Below are positions 16,302 to 25,391 of a DNA stretch of 45,061 nt, in pieces. The notes under the pieces are model-generated. The model was not told the DNA's origin, made no database searches, and was given only the letters and a program-made list of their open reading frames with translations. Position 1 is the first letter of the stretch. Each line of letters opens with the position of its first letter. Origin of the DNA: a bacterium (lineage in GTDB: Bacteria > UBA10199 > 2-02-FULL-44-16 > JAAZCA01); NCBI GenBank assembly GCA_041648665.1, contig JBAZOP010000019.1, forward strand, positions 1-45,061. The letters are read 5' to 3'. The position numbers and the translations under genes were made by a program.

Positions 16302-17063
16302 TCAACGCATCCCCTTGGAAACGATCGCGAGCCCTTCGAGCACGAGATTGGGATGCAAATGTCTGACGATGGGGCAGGCGAGTTTGACGAGCGCGGCGTC
16401 ACCGCCGGTGACGACCACCAGCGGCCTAGTGTGCGACTCGGCCGACATTCTGCGCACGATGTGATCGATCAGGCCCGCGTAACCGTGGAACATGCCGGCG
16501 CGAATAGCATCGCGGGTGTTTTTTGCCACTATGCGGCGGGCAGGGGAGGGTTTCACGTATGAGAGCCTGGCGGCGATTTTGGCCAGGCTGCGCGCAGAGG
16601 AATCGATGCCAGGGAAGATCGCGCCGCCCGCGAACTCGCCCCGTGCTGTCACGAGGTCTATGGTCATCGCGGTCCCTGCGTCGATCACGATGAGCGCGCG
16701 CCTGTGCCTTGCGTATGCAGCGGCGGCTGCGAGCAGTCTGTCGACGCCGAGCTGGCTCCTCTTGTATCCCTTGATGGTGATGCCCGCATTGTAAGGCGTG
16801 ATGATGTGTGGTTTTGCGCCGATGAGTTTCAAGCATGCCTCAGCGAAGATCGGGGTGAGCCTCGGAACCACGCTCGCGATGCATGCGGCGCTCGCTCCAG
16901 CGCCTGCAAAAGATCGCATCCTGCGGCCGATCGCCCCTGCAGAGGGCCTTGTAGAATAATCGATAAAACCCCTCTTTAGGAGCCTTTTCCCTGCGAACAG
17001 CCCTACGGATGCGCGCGAGTTACCTATGTCGATCGCAATGAGCATGGGCCAAGACTCCATCAC
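16302..17063 (-). CDS. coaX: Type III pantothenate kinase
   Basis: About 253 residues. First step of coenzyme A synthesis, ATP-dependent phosphorylation of pantothenate. The motifs of the CoaX (ASKHA-fold) family are present: MLIAIDIGNSRASVGLF (phosphate 1), GVDRLLAAAAA (pantothenate pocket), VIDAGTAMTIDLV (phosphate 2) and GGAIFPGI. The true start may be the ATG at 17045 (MLIAIDIGNS), 18 bases inside. The secreted propeller gene follows closely on the same strand and may be cotranscribed, though their functions are unrelated. Confidence 0.95.
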   Translation of the reverse strand: MMESWPMLIAIDIGNSRASVGLFAGKRLLKRGFIDYSTRPSAGAIGRRMRSFAGAGASAACIASVVPRLTPIFAEACLKLIGAKPHIITPYNAGITIKGYKRSQLGVDRLLAAAAAYARHRRALIVIDAGTAMTIDLVTARGEFAGGAIFPGIDSSARSLAKIAARLSYVKPSPARRIVAKNTRDAIRAGMFHGYAGLIDHIVRRMSAESHTRPLVVVTGGDAALVKLACPIVRHLHPNLVLEGLAIVSKGMR

Positions 17064-17138
17064 TCGGGAAAATAACTCAACCCCCTGTGTGGAATATCTA
17101 TTGCCAGCAAAGGGCTTCCGTGACTATAAGATCTGGCT

Positions 17139-17411
17139 ATGTCGACGACAAAAAAACTGGATTTCACAAAACCCATGCCCAATCCGTTTGACGAGGTTGA
17201 ACTTCCGAAGAAGGAGAAAGAGAAGATCGTTCTTAAAGACAAGGCGGGCAATATCTATGAGCTGATGCCCAACCCCTTTGTCGATGATTGCGAATCCCCC
17301 GAGTCCCCTGATGAGGTCAAGCCCCCTGCTACAAAGGCCCCTAAAACAAAATCTCCCAAACCAAAGGCCCCTAAACCGAACTCCCCTGTCTCAAGGCTCT
17401 GGAAGAAATAA
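17139..17411 (+). CDS. Small Lys/Pro-rich hypothetical protein with a duplicated motif
   Basis: 90 residues. Residues 1-60 contain a direct duplication: MPNPFDEVELPKKEKEKIVL and, 30 residues later, MPNPFVDDCESPESPDEVK. The C-terminal third is a PK/AP-rich low-complexity tail (KAPKTKSPKPKAPKPNSP). No signal peptide or domain recognised. Ribosome site weak (AAGATCTGGCT before ATG). Unique internal repeat suggests a real, fast-evolving protein rather than chance. Confidence 0.5.
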   Translation: MSTTKKLDFTKPMPNPFDEVELPKKEKEKIVLKDKAGNIYELMPNPFVDDCESPESPDEVKPPATKAPKTKSPKPKAPKPNSPVSRLWKK

Positions 17412-17587
17412 TGCCAAAATTTTGACGATTCCGTTTGTCCCTGTCAAAAAGATAACTCCTTGTTTATACGCCATTTCCGTTTGCTCTTCCTAAAACGTTT
17501 ATAATCTTCATTCTGAGTGTTTCCTCCCTTATGCCCAATGGCATGGATGATGCAATTCATATGAGTGGCTTTAAAACCGTGTTTTTT

Positions 17588-17611
17588 GCCAGGGCAGCCA
17601 ACCCCCCTGGC
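17588..17611 (+). other. Small hairpin in the leader of the 249-aa gene
   Basis: GCCAGGG and CCCTGGC form a perfect 7-bp inverted repeat about 20 bases upstream of the ATG, just before the GAGGGAGGG ribosome site. It may modulate translation. A TATAAT at 17500-17505 lies upstream without a good -35. Confidence 0.3.
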
Positions 17612-17631
17612 GCTGAGAGAGGGAGGGTCAT

Positions 17632-18381
17632 ATGAATAGCGGAGGCAGGATACCGCCAGCGCTTCAAAGCAAGGTGGAGGATTACTGGAGTAAGTACCAG
17701 GAGGCGCACAAGGGAATAGATATCAAACCCTTTGAACATCAGATGGGCCTCTTCCTCAAAGGCCTGAAACAGGCCTCTGACGGCAGATATATCGCGCACG
17801 TGGATACTCATATAAATCTTCATTCTGCGGAGCTCCAAGCCGATCCGAGGATAAAATGGGTCAATGATAAGGGCGAGGAGGTCAAACTTCCCGGTGTCGA
17901 CGTCGAAGAGCCGTCATCTTACGCAGTTGCAGAGCCTGCTCCTCCGCCTGCGCCCGGGGCAGAGGCGATGCAGGTGGGTGCCAAGCGCTTCGCAGAGCCA
18001 AAGCCCTCTGCAGGGCTGGAGGCCGAGATCTTCGGTCCGCCCAAGCACGCTGATCTGGGCATGAGCAATGATATGTATGGAGAGGTGCTCTCAAGACTTC
18101 AGGATGAACAGGATGCGCACAATCCCGGCCTGAGGAATCTGGGAGGGCCTGAAATGGCATTCAAGGTGAACGGCATTCCGTATGAACCCCTGGCGAAGAT
18201 GGGGGACGTTGCCTCGGGTAAGGCGCTTGCTGAAAAACTGACGAAGGAGTTCGAAGGCAAGCTCGAGGGCGAGTTCGGAGTCTTGAGAAAGGGCAAAGAG
18301 ATCTATCTGATGTCCCCTGCGAATATGAAGGAACTCAAAGCTCTGCCGGATGGTAAAAAGGAGGGATGGAAGATAGAATAG
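17632..18381 (+). CDS. Hypothetical protein, 249 residues
   Basis: Start supported by AGAGAGGGAGGGTCAT then ATG. Residues 1-85 look like a compact helical/beta domain (KVEDYWSKYQEAHKG... DTHINLHSAEL), followed by a Pro/Ala-rich linker (about 98-125) and a C-terminal alpha/beta part ending GKKEGWKIE. No signal peptide, transmembrane segment or catalytic motif found. It converges with the transglutaminase-like gene 9 bases away. Not recognised. Confidence 0.7.
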   Translation: MNSGGRIPPALQSKVEDYWSKYQEAHKGIDIKPFEHQMGLFLKGLKQASDGRYIAHVDTHINLHSAELQADPRIKWVNDKGEEVKLPGVDVEEPSSYAVAEPAPPPAPGAEAMQVGAKRFAEPKPSAGLEAEIFGPPKHADLGMSNDMYGEVLSRLQDEQDAHNPGLRNLGGPEMAFKVNGIPYEPLAKMGDVASGKALAEKLTKEFEGKLEGEFGVLRKGKEIYLMSPANMKELKALPDGKKEGWKIE

Positions 18382-18390
18382 GGAGCGGAC

Positions 18391-19425
18391 TTATTTCTTC
18401 GCTTCTTCCATCTTTTTTCTGACCATGTATATCATGCCCTTGGTGTGCGGGTCTTCGGGTCGCACCTTCTCAGACATGAGGAAGTAGTTGAGCGAGCTCT
18501 CCAGGTCCTTTGCACAGCTGTATTCGATCTGGCCCAAGTTCGAGAGCACGATGTGGTTGTCGGGCGAAAAGTCAAGCGACCGTAAAAGCCTCATTTTCAC
18601 GAATTCGTCGCATGTCTCGGACGGGCCGGATGGGTTGTTGCGAGATGCCCTGATATTGTAATCGTGCGCGAGCAGCTCGAGTTCGGTCATGAACTTCCAC
18701 CTGGCGTCCGGCCGTTTCTTTGAAAAGATCCCGGAGTCGTTCACCATGAGGTCCATGAAGAGCACTTCGTCGTCCCCGAGCTCCAGCCCGACCAGCGCGT
18801 GATCGGCAGGCATGATCGCATTGTCGTAGTGCACCTGTACCGGCCTTGCATCGATCCCTGCCAGGTTCGAGAGCGCGGTGTAGAGGATCACGAACTCGAT
18901 ACACGTGGCCTTGCCTGCCTTTATCACGCCGAGCGCGTTCTTCTCCGGGTCCTTCTGCTCCTCGTCGAAGACTATGCCCATGCCGCCGCGCTTTGCGGGC
19001 TTGCGTATGAAATCGAAGATGTCGAGGGCCACGGTTTTGTTGTACTCCGGGCTTCCGGGTTTCAGGCCGTCTGATACCGCCATCATCTTGAATGACTCCA
19101 CCTTGGCCACGACCCGCTCGAAGTACCACTCGGCCTGAGTGTCCGCAGCGCAGTCGGTGAAGAGCCAGGGTATGCGCATGTCGCCTCTCTGCGAGAGGAA
19201 ACAGGCGAACGGAGAGTCGAACTCGAAGCTGTCGTCGACAAACACGCTCTTTGCCGCGCGCTCATGGTCCGCATCCTGCTCGCGCTCAGCGGCATCGATG
19301 GCTGCTGCATAGATGTCTACGGGAGTGATATCGGAAGAGGGGGAATAGCCCAGGTTCTCCGCCATATACCGGCAGATCGCGAACGCGGACTCATCGGCCT
19401 TTACCTGTCTGCAGAAATCGCTCAA
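18391..19425 (-). CDS. Transglutaminase-like cysteine protease-fold protein with TPR-like tail
   Basis: 344 residues from a TTG start with GAGGGGGG four bases upstream. The catalytic triad of the transglutaminase-like superfamily is visible: Cys175 in AGKATCIEFVILYTAL, His209 in PADHALVGLEL and Asp225 in VLFMDLMVN. N-terminal about 100 residues are unrecognised; the C-terminal LSNLGQIEYSCAKDLESSLNYFL region resembles a TPR pair. In bacteria such proteins are usually proteases or amidases acting on peptides or peptidoglycan stems, but this one has no signal peptide, so it is likely cytoplasmic. Function not known. Confidence 0.75.
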   Translation of the reverse strand: MSDFCRQVKADESAFAICRYMAENLGYSPSSDITPVDIYAAAIDAAEREQDADHERAAKSVFVDDSFEFDSPFACFLSQRGDMRIPWLFTDCAADTQAEWYFERVVAKVESFKMMAVSDGLKPGSPEYNKTVALDIFDFIRKPAKRGGMGIVFDEEQKDPEKNALGVIKAGKATCIEFVILYTALSNLAGIDARPVQVHYDNAIMPADHALVGLELGDDEVLFMDLMVNDSGIFSKKRPDARWKFMTELELLAHDYNIRASRNNPSGPSETCDEFVKMRLLRSLDFSPDNHIVLSNLGQIEYSCAKDLESSLNYFLMSEKVRPEDPHTKGMIYMVRKKMEEAKK

Positions 19426-19518
19426 ATGCCCCCCTCTGGGCCCTGCGTGATTTCACTCCCTTATCGCACCTTTTTTGAAAAAGTTGCGCGGATTTTTCGA
19501 TTTAACCGTATGATTTCT

Positions 19519-20574
19519 CTAGATTTGGACCAGCTCGTATTCGCGGCTGCCGAGGCCCATTTCAGCCGCCCTGGCCAGTTGTATCCTGCCGTCCACGCCC
19601 GGGTGGGCATCCTCGAAGACGTCGCCGCCCGACTTGAGGACAAGGTCGAACGAGGCCTGGTCTATGGCCACCGGATCGGCGGAGACCAGTATCCCTATGT
19701 CAGGGACCATGAGCCTCTCGCCCCTGCTCAGACAGTCGCAGTTCGGCGTGATGTGGTTGAGGAAGTTGACGAACGAGAGCCTCTTGTCGGTCGCAGCGCC
19801 CATCGCGTACTCGACCATGCGCTCCTGTACCTGCGCTGCCCCCTCGCTCCAGGTGATCGAGAGCGCGCCGGTGGGGCAAGCGACCACGCATTCGCCGCAT
19901 CCCACGCACAGCTTAAGATTTATGGAGGCCTTCTTGTTTTCCACGGTCGCTGCACCGTGCGCGCACACTTCTGCGCATGCTCCGCACGCTATGCAGTCCG
20001 CTTCCTCGTATGCGGGCGTAGCGCATGAGTGCATCTCGAACTTGCCTATGCGCGCGCCGCACCCCATGCCGAGGTTCTTGATCGCGCCGCCGAAGCCTGT
20101 GAGCTGGTGCCCCTTGAAATGGGAGAGCACGACGATCGAGTCCGCCTCGCAGATTCCGCTTGCTATCTTGACCTTGGAGAAGTGGACGCCGTTCACCTTG
20201 ATGTCTTGATAATCGGTCCCCCGCAGGCCGTCCGCGATTATCACCGGCGCGCCCATGGACTCGATGGTGAATCCGTGGTCGGCCGCGACCCCGAGGTGGC
20301 CGATCGCGTTGTTGCGCGGGCCGTGGTAGATCGTGCAGGTGTCCGTGAGAAAGGGTCTGGCCTTCCTCTTTTTGATCATCTCGAGCACCGGCTTCACTAA
20401 CTCGGGCCGGATGTAGCCGTCGTTGCCCTCTTCGCCGAAGTGCATCTTGACCGCGCACCGGTCGTCCTCGTGCACGCAATCGAGTGCGCGGCTGGCAGCG
20501 AGGAACTTCGTGAGCTCCTTCCTCCTCGCCCACGGCAGCATGTAGACCTTGGATTTTTTGTTGGCTACGCCCAT
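19519..20574 (-). CDS. DUF362-type protein with 2x[4Fe-4S] ferredoxin domain
   Basis: 351 residues from MGVANKKSKVYMLPW. The N-terminal part has the DUF362 pattern (CAVKMHFGEEGNDGYIRPEL..., TDTCTIYHGPRNNAIGH, VVLSHFKGHQLTGFGGAIKN). A central ferredoxin follows with CIACGACAEVCAHGA and CVGCGECVVACPTGA, then a second DUF362 block with DIGILVSADPVAIDQAS. Thought to be a redox protein; the substrate is unknown. The start overlaps the last codons and stop of alanine dehydrogenase (20565-20574), so the pair is cotranscribed and probably translationally coupled. Confidence 0.9.
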   Translation of the reverse strand: MGVANKKSKVYMLPWARRKELTKFLAASRALDCVHEDDRCAVKMHFGEEGNDGYIRPELVKPVLEMIKKRKARPFLTDTCTIYHGPRNNAIGHLGVAADHGFTIESMGAPVIIADGLRGTDYQDIKVNGVHFSKVKIASGICEADSIVVLSHFKGHQLTGFGGAIKNLGMGCGARIGKFEMHSCATPAYEEADCIACGACAEVCAHGAATVENKKASINLKLCVGCGECVVACPTGALSITWSEGAAQVQERMVEYAMGAATDKRLSFVNFLNHITPNCDCLSRGERLMVPDIGILVSADPVAIDQASFDLVLKSGGDVFEDAHPGVDGRIQLARAAEMGLGSREYELVQI

Positions 20575-21656
20575 TGCGGGAACAGTTTCTTGAGCACCGG
20601 CAGCGTCACCTTGCCGCCCTTTGTCTGAAGCCCCTTCGCGAGCACGTGGTCGGATGCCAGCGCCTTCTCCACGCCCTTGTTCGCGAGATTGAGAACATAC
20701 GGGAGCGTGGCCGTGGTCAGCGCCTCTGTGGAGGTGTGCGGCGTGAGCGCCGGCATGTTCGGCACCGCGTAGTGGATCACGCCGTGCTTGAGGTAGGTGG
20801 GATCGTCGTGGCTCGTCGCGCGGACGGTCTCGATGCATCCGCCCTGGTCGATCGCGACGTCGACGATCGCGGAGCCGGGCTGCATGGTCGCCACCATCTG
20901 CTCGGTCACCAGGTGCGGCGCTCGGTCGCCGGCGATGAGCACTGCGCCGACGAGGAGGTCTGCCTTAGCTGTCCATTCCGCTATCGAGTCTGGGTTGGAT
21001 TTCACCGCCTTCATCTTTCCGTTGTACTGTTTCTCGATCTCGTGGAGCTTCTGGTCGCTGATGTCCAGCACCACGGTCTCGGCCCTGAGCCCGAAGGCCA
21101 CGTCGGCCGCGTTGTGGCCCACGATTCCGCCGCCGACCACGACCACCGTGCCGCGCCTGGTGCCTGTCACGCCGCCGAGCAGCAGTCCTTTGCCGCCGTG
21201 GTTGCGGTGCAGGAGGTATGTCCCGATCTGCGTGGCGATTCGGCCCGCGACCTCGCTCATCGGGGAGAGCAGCGGGAGTTTACGGTCGTCGGTCTCGACC
21301 GTCTCATAGCCGATGGATAGGGTCTTGTACTCGCACAGCGCGTCCACGAGCTTGGGCACGCTGGCCAGGTGCAGGTATGTGAAGATGTTGAGGTCGGAGC
21401 GGAAATACTTGTATTCGGTCTCGAGCGGCTCCTTGACCTTGACGATCATCTCCGCGTTCTTCCAGATCGTCTCAGCGTTGTTTTCGATCTTTGCGCCGGC
21501 CTTGACGTACTGCTCGTCCGAGATTCCGGAAAGGATGCCTGCGTTGCGCTCCACGTAGACTGTGTGGCCTGCGGCGGCGAGCTCCTTCACGCCCTTGGCG
21601 GTGACTGCTACGCGGGACTCCTTGGTCTTTATTTCCTTCGGAACGCCGATGATCAT
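20565..21656 (-). CDS. ald: Alanine dehydrogenase
   Basis: 363 residues. NAD-dependent interconversion of L-alanine and pyruvate plus ammonia. Start at MIIGVPKEIKTKESRVAVT is supported by AACCAGGAGGCGTAAG then ATG. Key residues are visible: Arg in ESRVAVT, Lys in VKVKEPLETEY, His in TYLHLAS, and the NAD fold VVVVGGGIVGHNAADVAFGL; the C-terminal LTPHTSTEALTTATLPYV matches the family. Slightly shorter than the 371-residue enzymes, within range. It is followed by the overlapping DUF362 ferredoxin gene. Confidence 0.96.
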   Translation of the reverse strand: MIIGVPKEIKTKESRVAVTAKGVKELAAAGHTVYVERNAGILSGISDEQYVKAGAKIENNAETIWKNAEMIVKVKEPLETEYKYFRSDLNIFTYLHLASVPKLVDALCEYKTLSIGYETVETDDRKLPLLSPMSEVAGRIATQIGTYLLHRNHGGKGLLLGGVTGTRRGTVVVVGGGIVGHNAADVAFGLRAETVVLDISDQKLHEIEKQYNGKMKAVKSNPDSIAEWTAKADLLVGAVLIAGDRAPHLVTEQMVATMQPGSAIVDVAIDQGGCIETVRATSHDDPTYLKHGVIHYAVPNMPALTPHTSTEALTTATLPYVLNLANKGVEKALASDHVLAKGLQTKGGKVTLPVLKKLFPQWA

Positions 21657-21769
21657 CTTACGCCTCCTGGTTATGGGGTGCTTTTCTCTATCGTCATGGA
21701 GCGTCTGCGTCAACCTTTTAAAGCCTACCCATCCGTACAACTTGTTGATTTGTATAGTTATTGAGCTGA

Positions 21770-21825
21770 CGCATCAGGACATGCTCTCTGATGCAGGGCG
21801 CATAGGCATATGCACCCATGTCCTG
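21770..21825 (+). promoter_or_regulatory. Structured leader upstream of the PHP lipoprotein gene
   Basis: Two overlapping inverted repeats share bases: GCATCAG (21771-21777) with CTGATGC (21788-21794), and CAGGACAT (21775-21782) with ATGTCCTG (21818-21825). They cannot both form, a layout typical of attenuators. I do not recognise a riboswitch class. The 243-bp gap between divergent ald and the lipoprotein gene shows nothing else clear. Confidence 0.35.
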
Positions 21826-21899
21826 CAATAAATACGCAACATGTTTGGGCCGGGGCCGATAAGGCAGGGCAGAGAAGCGAAGCGGCTGAAAGGGTGGAT

Positions 21900-24800
21900 A
21901 TGAGAGAAAAAATCATAGTCACGGCGGCGGCATGTGCGCTGATCGCCTCATGCTCAGGGTCGAAGTCAGCCCCGAGCCCGGACGTCTCGGGATGGCCGGT
22001 CACGCCCTTTACGATAACGAGCGAGTCGCAGCTGATCGGCGGGCCCAACGCGCAGGGCAGGGTGGGCGACGTGCTGCTCGCCAACGACAAGATCCGAGTG
22101 ATCATCCAGAAGCCTGCGAAGAACTCCGGCGTGAACTCGTTCGGCGGCAACATCATCGACGCGGACCTCGCGAGGTCCGGCGCCGGCCAGGACAACTTCG
22201 GCTCTATCTTCCCGTTGGTCAACATAGAGTGGACCGTCAACTACACGAACTACGAGGCGGTCTCAGAGGGAGAGGACAGCTCCGCGCAGGTCCTTCGCGC
22301 CTACGGCACCGTCGACGCCTACGACTACCTTGACCTCGACTTCATAGGCGAGGTGGCGCAGGGGGTGGCGGGGCAGGCGATCACCTTCGCCAACCGCTTC
22401 GACGACCGCCGCAGCCCGTTCGAGATCTACGACGACCTCAAGGGCTTGAGCTTCGACGTGGTCACCGACTACACGTTGGCGCCGGGAAAAAATTATCTCA
22501 AGATCGAGACGACCTTCAAAAACGCGGGCGAAGAGGACGTGAAGATGCCGGTGGGCCAGATCATGAACGGCTCAGGGCAGGTCTCCATGCTGATCCCGGG
22601 GATCGGTTTCACGCCCGACCTCATGACGCAGGTCGGCGGCAGCAGCCCGGCGGTGGTCTACGCCGGTTTCGACGGCGTGGACGTCTCGTACGGATACTTC
22701 TTCAAAGCCGCGCAGTTCATCGATCCCGAGAGCGACGAGCCCTTCAGGACCACGACGATTTCCTATTCCGATGTCACCGGCATCCTTCTCGGCGAGGAGT
22801 TCTTGAAGGTCGCTCCGCTCGGGCAGGGCGGCACGCCCGAGATAAATTTCACGATACCCGCCGGCGAGACGAGGACCGTGACCGGTTATTTCGTCGTGGG
22901 GAGCGGATCCGCGGGCTCTGTGCTCGACGCAGGTCTTGAGGCGATCGGCGCATCGGTCAGGCCGTTCTCGGCCAAGGTCGTGGACGAGGCCGGGGCCCCG
23001 GTGGCCGGGGCGACCGTCGCGGTGATGGCGGGTTCCGCGACGCTCATCACCTATCGCACGGATTCGTTCGGCAAGTGCCAGGGCATGCTCCCCACCGGAG
23101 GGGACATGGAGTCGCGGCGCTTTGGAGACGGAAAGTACAAGGCCGTGGTCGAAAAGCCGGGATACCACGCCAACGGCACGGTGGATGCCGGCAGCTGCGC
23201 TCCGGCGGAGATCGATCTCGCGGCGCAGCCTGCGGCATCGGTCACATGCACGCTCGGCCAGGCGGGCGCCGTATCCCTCGCGGGCGCCGTGACCGACGCG
23301 GATACCGGCGCCGCGATCCCGGCGAGGCTCACGATCGCGGGCGAGGACCCGAGCCCCAACAAGGTGGGCGGCGCAGGAAGGTTCCGCTCCACCATCCACT
23401 GGGAGCAGCCGTTCGGGGCGGTGGACGTGAAATACATCACAGCGAAGGGCACGTTCGATCTCACGGGCTCCTCCAGCTTCGGCATCGAGCCCGGCACCTA
23501 TCTGTTCGTCGTCAGCCGAGGCCCCGAGTACACGGCGCACGAGCAGGTGGCGGAGGTGACGGCCGGAGGCACGCTCTCGCTCGAAGGGATCTCTCTAAAG
23601 AGGGTGAGCCCAACACCCGGTTTCATAAGCGCCGACTTCCACGTGCACTCGAACGTGAGCCCGGACTCCATGCTCCTGCAGAAGCTGAGGGCCTTGTCGG
23701 CCGCGGCGGAGGGGCTGGATGTCCTGCATTCCTCGGACCACGACTTTGTCACCGACTACGCTCCGTTCATCGCCGAGCTCGTCTCGGAGGGGTACATAGG
23801 CGCCGGCGGTATGGCGACCGCTGCGGGCGACGAGATCACGCCCAACCACTACGGGCACATGAACGCCTTCCCGCTGACAGCCGATCCGGCTGACCACGAG
23901 GGAGGAGCGCTCGACTGGAGCGCATCTCCCATGGACGTGGTCGGGCCCGACCCGGACCTGTGTCTCGGGCTCGACGATCTCATATCCGCTCTGCGCGAGG
24001 ATCCGGGCGAAGAGGTCATCCAGATAAATCACATCATGGACAACCCGACCGGGATTCCCCTGGCGGCCGGCTGGGTCACCACGCCGTTCTACATGAAGGA
24101 CTTCGGAGTCGCGCCCCTCTCGAGCTACGCGGACCCTGTGGAGAGGCGCATGCAGCCGCGCAGCGAGGGCGTATTGTTCCCGCTCGCATACGGCACGTCG
24201 GATCTGGTGACGCTCGATTTCGATGCCCTGGAGCTGATGGTCGGCATGCACCTGCATGACACCGGCATGCTCTACCGCTCCGCGCTCCCGACCTGGTTCA
24301 ACCTCCTCAACCTGGGGCTCATCGTCACCGCCACCTCAGACTCCGACAGCCACACAGCGATCGCAAACCCGATGGGGCTCCCGCGCAACTTCATAGCCAG
24401 CTCGGTCGATCCCGCGGACGGGATCGGCGCGAGCCACGACGCGATCGACATCGAGGAGTATGCGAAGGCCATACGCGACGGCGGGGTGGTCGTCTCCGCA
24501 GGCCCGTTCATCTCCGTGAAGGCGCAGGGGGAGTCGGGCGAAGCCTCCGTAGGCGGCACGGTGACGGGTGGAAACGCACACTTCGAAGTGCGGGTCACAG
24601 CTCCCTCGTGGGCGTGGTTCGACACCGTGGAGGTCTACGCCAACACCGAGCCCATACCAGTGGACGACGACACCGACATGCCGATGCAGGGCACAGCTTC
24701 GGATCCGGCGATCTTCTACAGACCGTACCACGTGCCGCGCTACACCTATCAGCCTGCGAAGTCGTTTGCGCTCTCGGGGGGCACCCTCGCCGACTGGAAG

Positions 24801-25118
24801 AAAGAGGGCGGCGCGATAACCGCTGTCGCATCCTTCGACCTCGCGGTCACCGAGGACACCTGGGTCGTGATCGTGGCGAGGGGCACGCCCGGCACCGAAG
24901 GCTATCGCTCCCTCTTTCCGATCGTCACGGACGTGCTGATCGACCGAGCGAAGAAGCCGGCTGCCTTCGACCCTGCGGACCTGGCCTCTTTCCACTCCGA
25001 CGATCTCGTCGGTGCGCCCGCCTGGGCCATCGCCAATCCGCTCTTCATAGACGCGGACGGCGACGGCTTCACGGCGAAGTACGTGAGGGAAGGCATATCC
25101 CCGATCGTGCAGAGATAG
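21900..25118 (+). CDS. Large PHP-domain lipoprotein, putative metallo-phosphoesterase
   Basis: 1072 residues from MREKIIVTAAACALIASC. The N-terminus is a lipoprotein signal with lipobox IASC, so it should be anchored in the envelope. Residues about 30-560 contain beta-rich segments, including carboxypeptidase-regulatory-like repeats (VVDEAGAPVAGATVAVMAGS and LAGAVTDADTGAAIPARLTI). A PHP metal site follows: DFHVHSN (His581, His583), HSSDHDF, GDEITPNHYGHMNAF, INHIMDNP and SDSDSHTAI near 815. The C-terminal part is beta-rich. PHP enzymes hydrolyse phosphoesters with two or three metals; the substrate here is unknown. A weak GGTGG ribosome site precedes the ATG; a longer upstream reading has no lipobox logic. 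Confidence 0.85.
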   Translation: MREKIIVTAAACALIASCSGSKSAPSPDVSGWPVTPFTITSESQLIGGPNAQGRVGDVLLANDKIRVIIQKPAKNSGVNSFGGNIIDADLARSGAGQDNFGSIFPLVNIEWTVNYTNYEAVSEGEDSSAQVLRAYGTVDAYDYLDLDFIGEVAQGVAGQAITFANRFDDRRSPFEIYDDLKGLSFDVVTDYTLAPGKNYLKIETTFKNAGEEDVKMPVGQIMNGSGQVSMLIPGIGFTPDLMTQVGGSSPAVVYAGFDGVDVSYGYFFKAAQFIDPESDEPFRTTTISYSDVTGILLGEEFLKVAPLGQGGTPEINFTIPAGETRTVTGYFVVGSGSAGSVLDAGLEAIGASVRPFSAKVVDEAGAPVAGATVAVMAGSATLITYRTDSFGKCQGMLPTGGDMESRRFGDGKYKAVVEKPGYHANGTVDAGSCAPAEIDLAAQPAASVTCTLGQAGAVSLAGAVTDADTGAAIPARLTIAGEDPSPNKVGGAGRFRSTIHWEQPFGAVDVKYITAKGTFDLTGSSSFGIEPGTYLFVVSRGPEYTAHEQVAEVTAGGTLSLEGISLKRVSPTPGFISADFHVHSNVSPDSMLLQKLRALSAAAEGLDVLHSSDHDFVTDYAPFIAELVSEGYIGAGGMATAAGDEITPNHYGHMNAFPLTADPADHEGGALDWSASPMDVVGPDPDLCLGLDDLISALREDPGEEVIQINHIMDNPTGIPLAAGWVTTPFYMKDFGVAPLSSYADPVERRMQPRSEGVLFPLAYGTSDLVTLDFDALELMVGMHLHDTGMLYRSALPTWFNLLNLGLIVTATSDSDSHTAIANPMGLPRNFIASSVDPADGIGASHDAIDIEEYAKAIRDGGVVVSAGPFISVKAQGESGEASVGGTVTGGNAHFEVRVTAPSWAWFDTVEVYANTEPIPVDDDTDMPMQGTASDPAIFYRPYHVPRYTYQPAKSFALSGGTLADWKKEGGAITAVASFDLAVTEDTWVVIVARGTPGTEGYRSLFPIVTDVLIDRAKKPAAFDPADLASFHSDDLVGAPAWAIANPLFIDADGDGFTAKYVREGISPIVQR

Positions 25119-25120
25119 CC

Positions 25121-25357
25121 CTACCTGCAACTCGCGTGCCTCCACAACATGGAGATGAACATCCCTCCGATCCCGGTGAGGCCGTAATAACCCTCATAAT
25201 CATAGCAGACTTCATGCTGGACGGTCTCAGCTCTCTGCTTTGCCTGTGTCTGGGGCTTTGTCGCCATCACATCTTCGCAGACCTTCATCCTCGACATGGT
25301 TGCGCCGTAGCCGGTGTCGCCGCTGTATTCCATGTGGCATATTCGTGTCTCTGACAT
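25121..25357 (-). CDS. Small hypothetical protein
   Basis: 78 residues, ATG preceded by AAAGGGAGGAAGAG, an excellent ribosome site. Four Cys, two of them in N-terminal CHMEYS/KVCEDV contexts, and a Tyr/Gly-rich segment (CYDYEGYYGLTGIGGMF) that could dip into a membrane. It lies 34 bases downstream of the 125-aa gene on the same strand and converges with the PHP lipoprotein gene. Function unknown. Confidence 0.6.
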   Translation of the reverse strand: MSETRICHMEYSGDTGYGATMSRMKVCEDVMATKPQTQAKQRAETVQHEVCYDYEGYYGLTGIGGMFISMLWRHASCR

Positions 25358-25391
25358 CTCTTCCTCCCTTTGATCTGGCTGATGTTTGCCT

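Noticed and set aside
16270..16305. TTG start of the propeller gene overlapping the coaX stop
   Set aside because: It would bury the signal peptide behind 12 residues; ATG 16269 fits a secreted protein better.
21770..21825. Cyclic-di-GMP or other known riboswitch
   Set aside because: None of the conserved core bases I know for GEMM-type or other classes could be placed.
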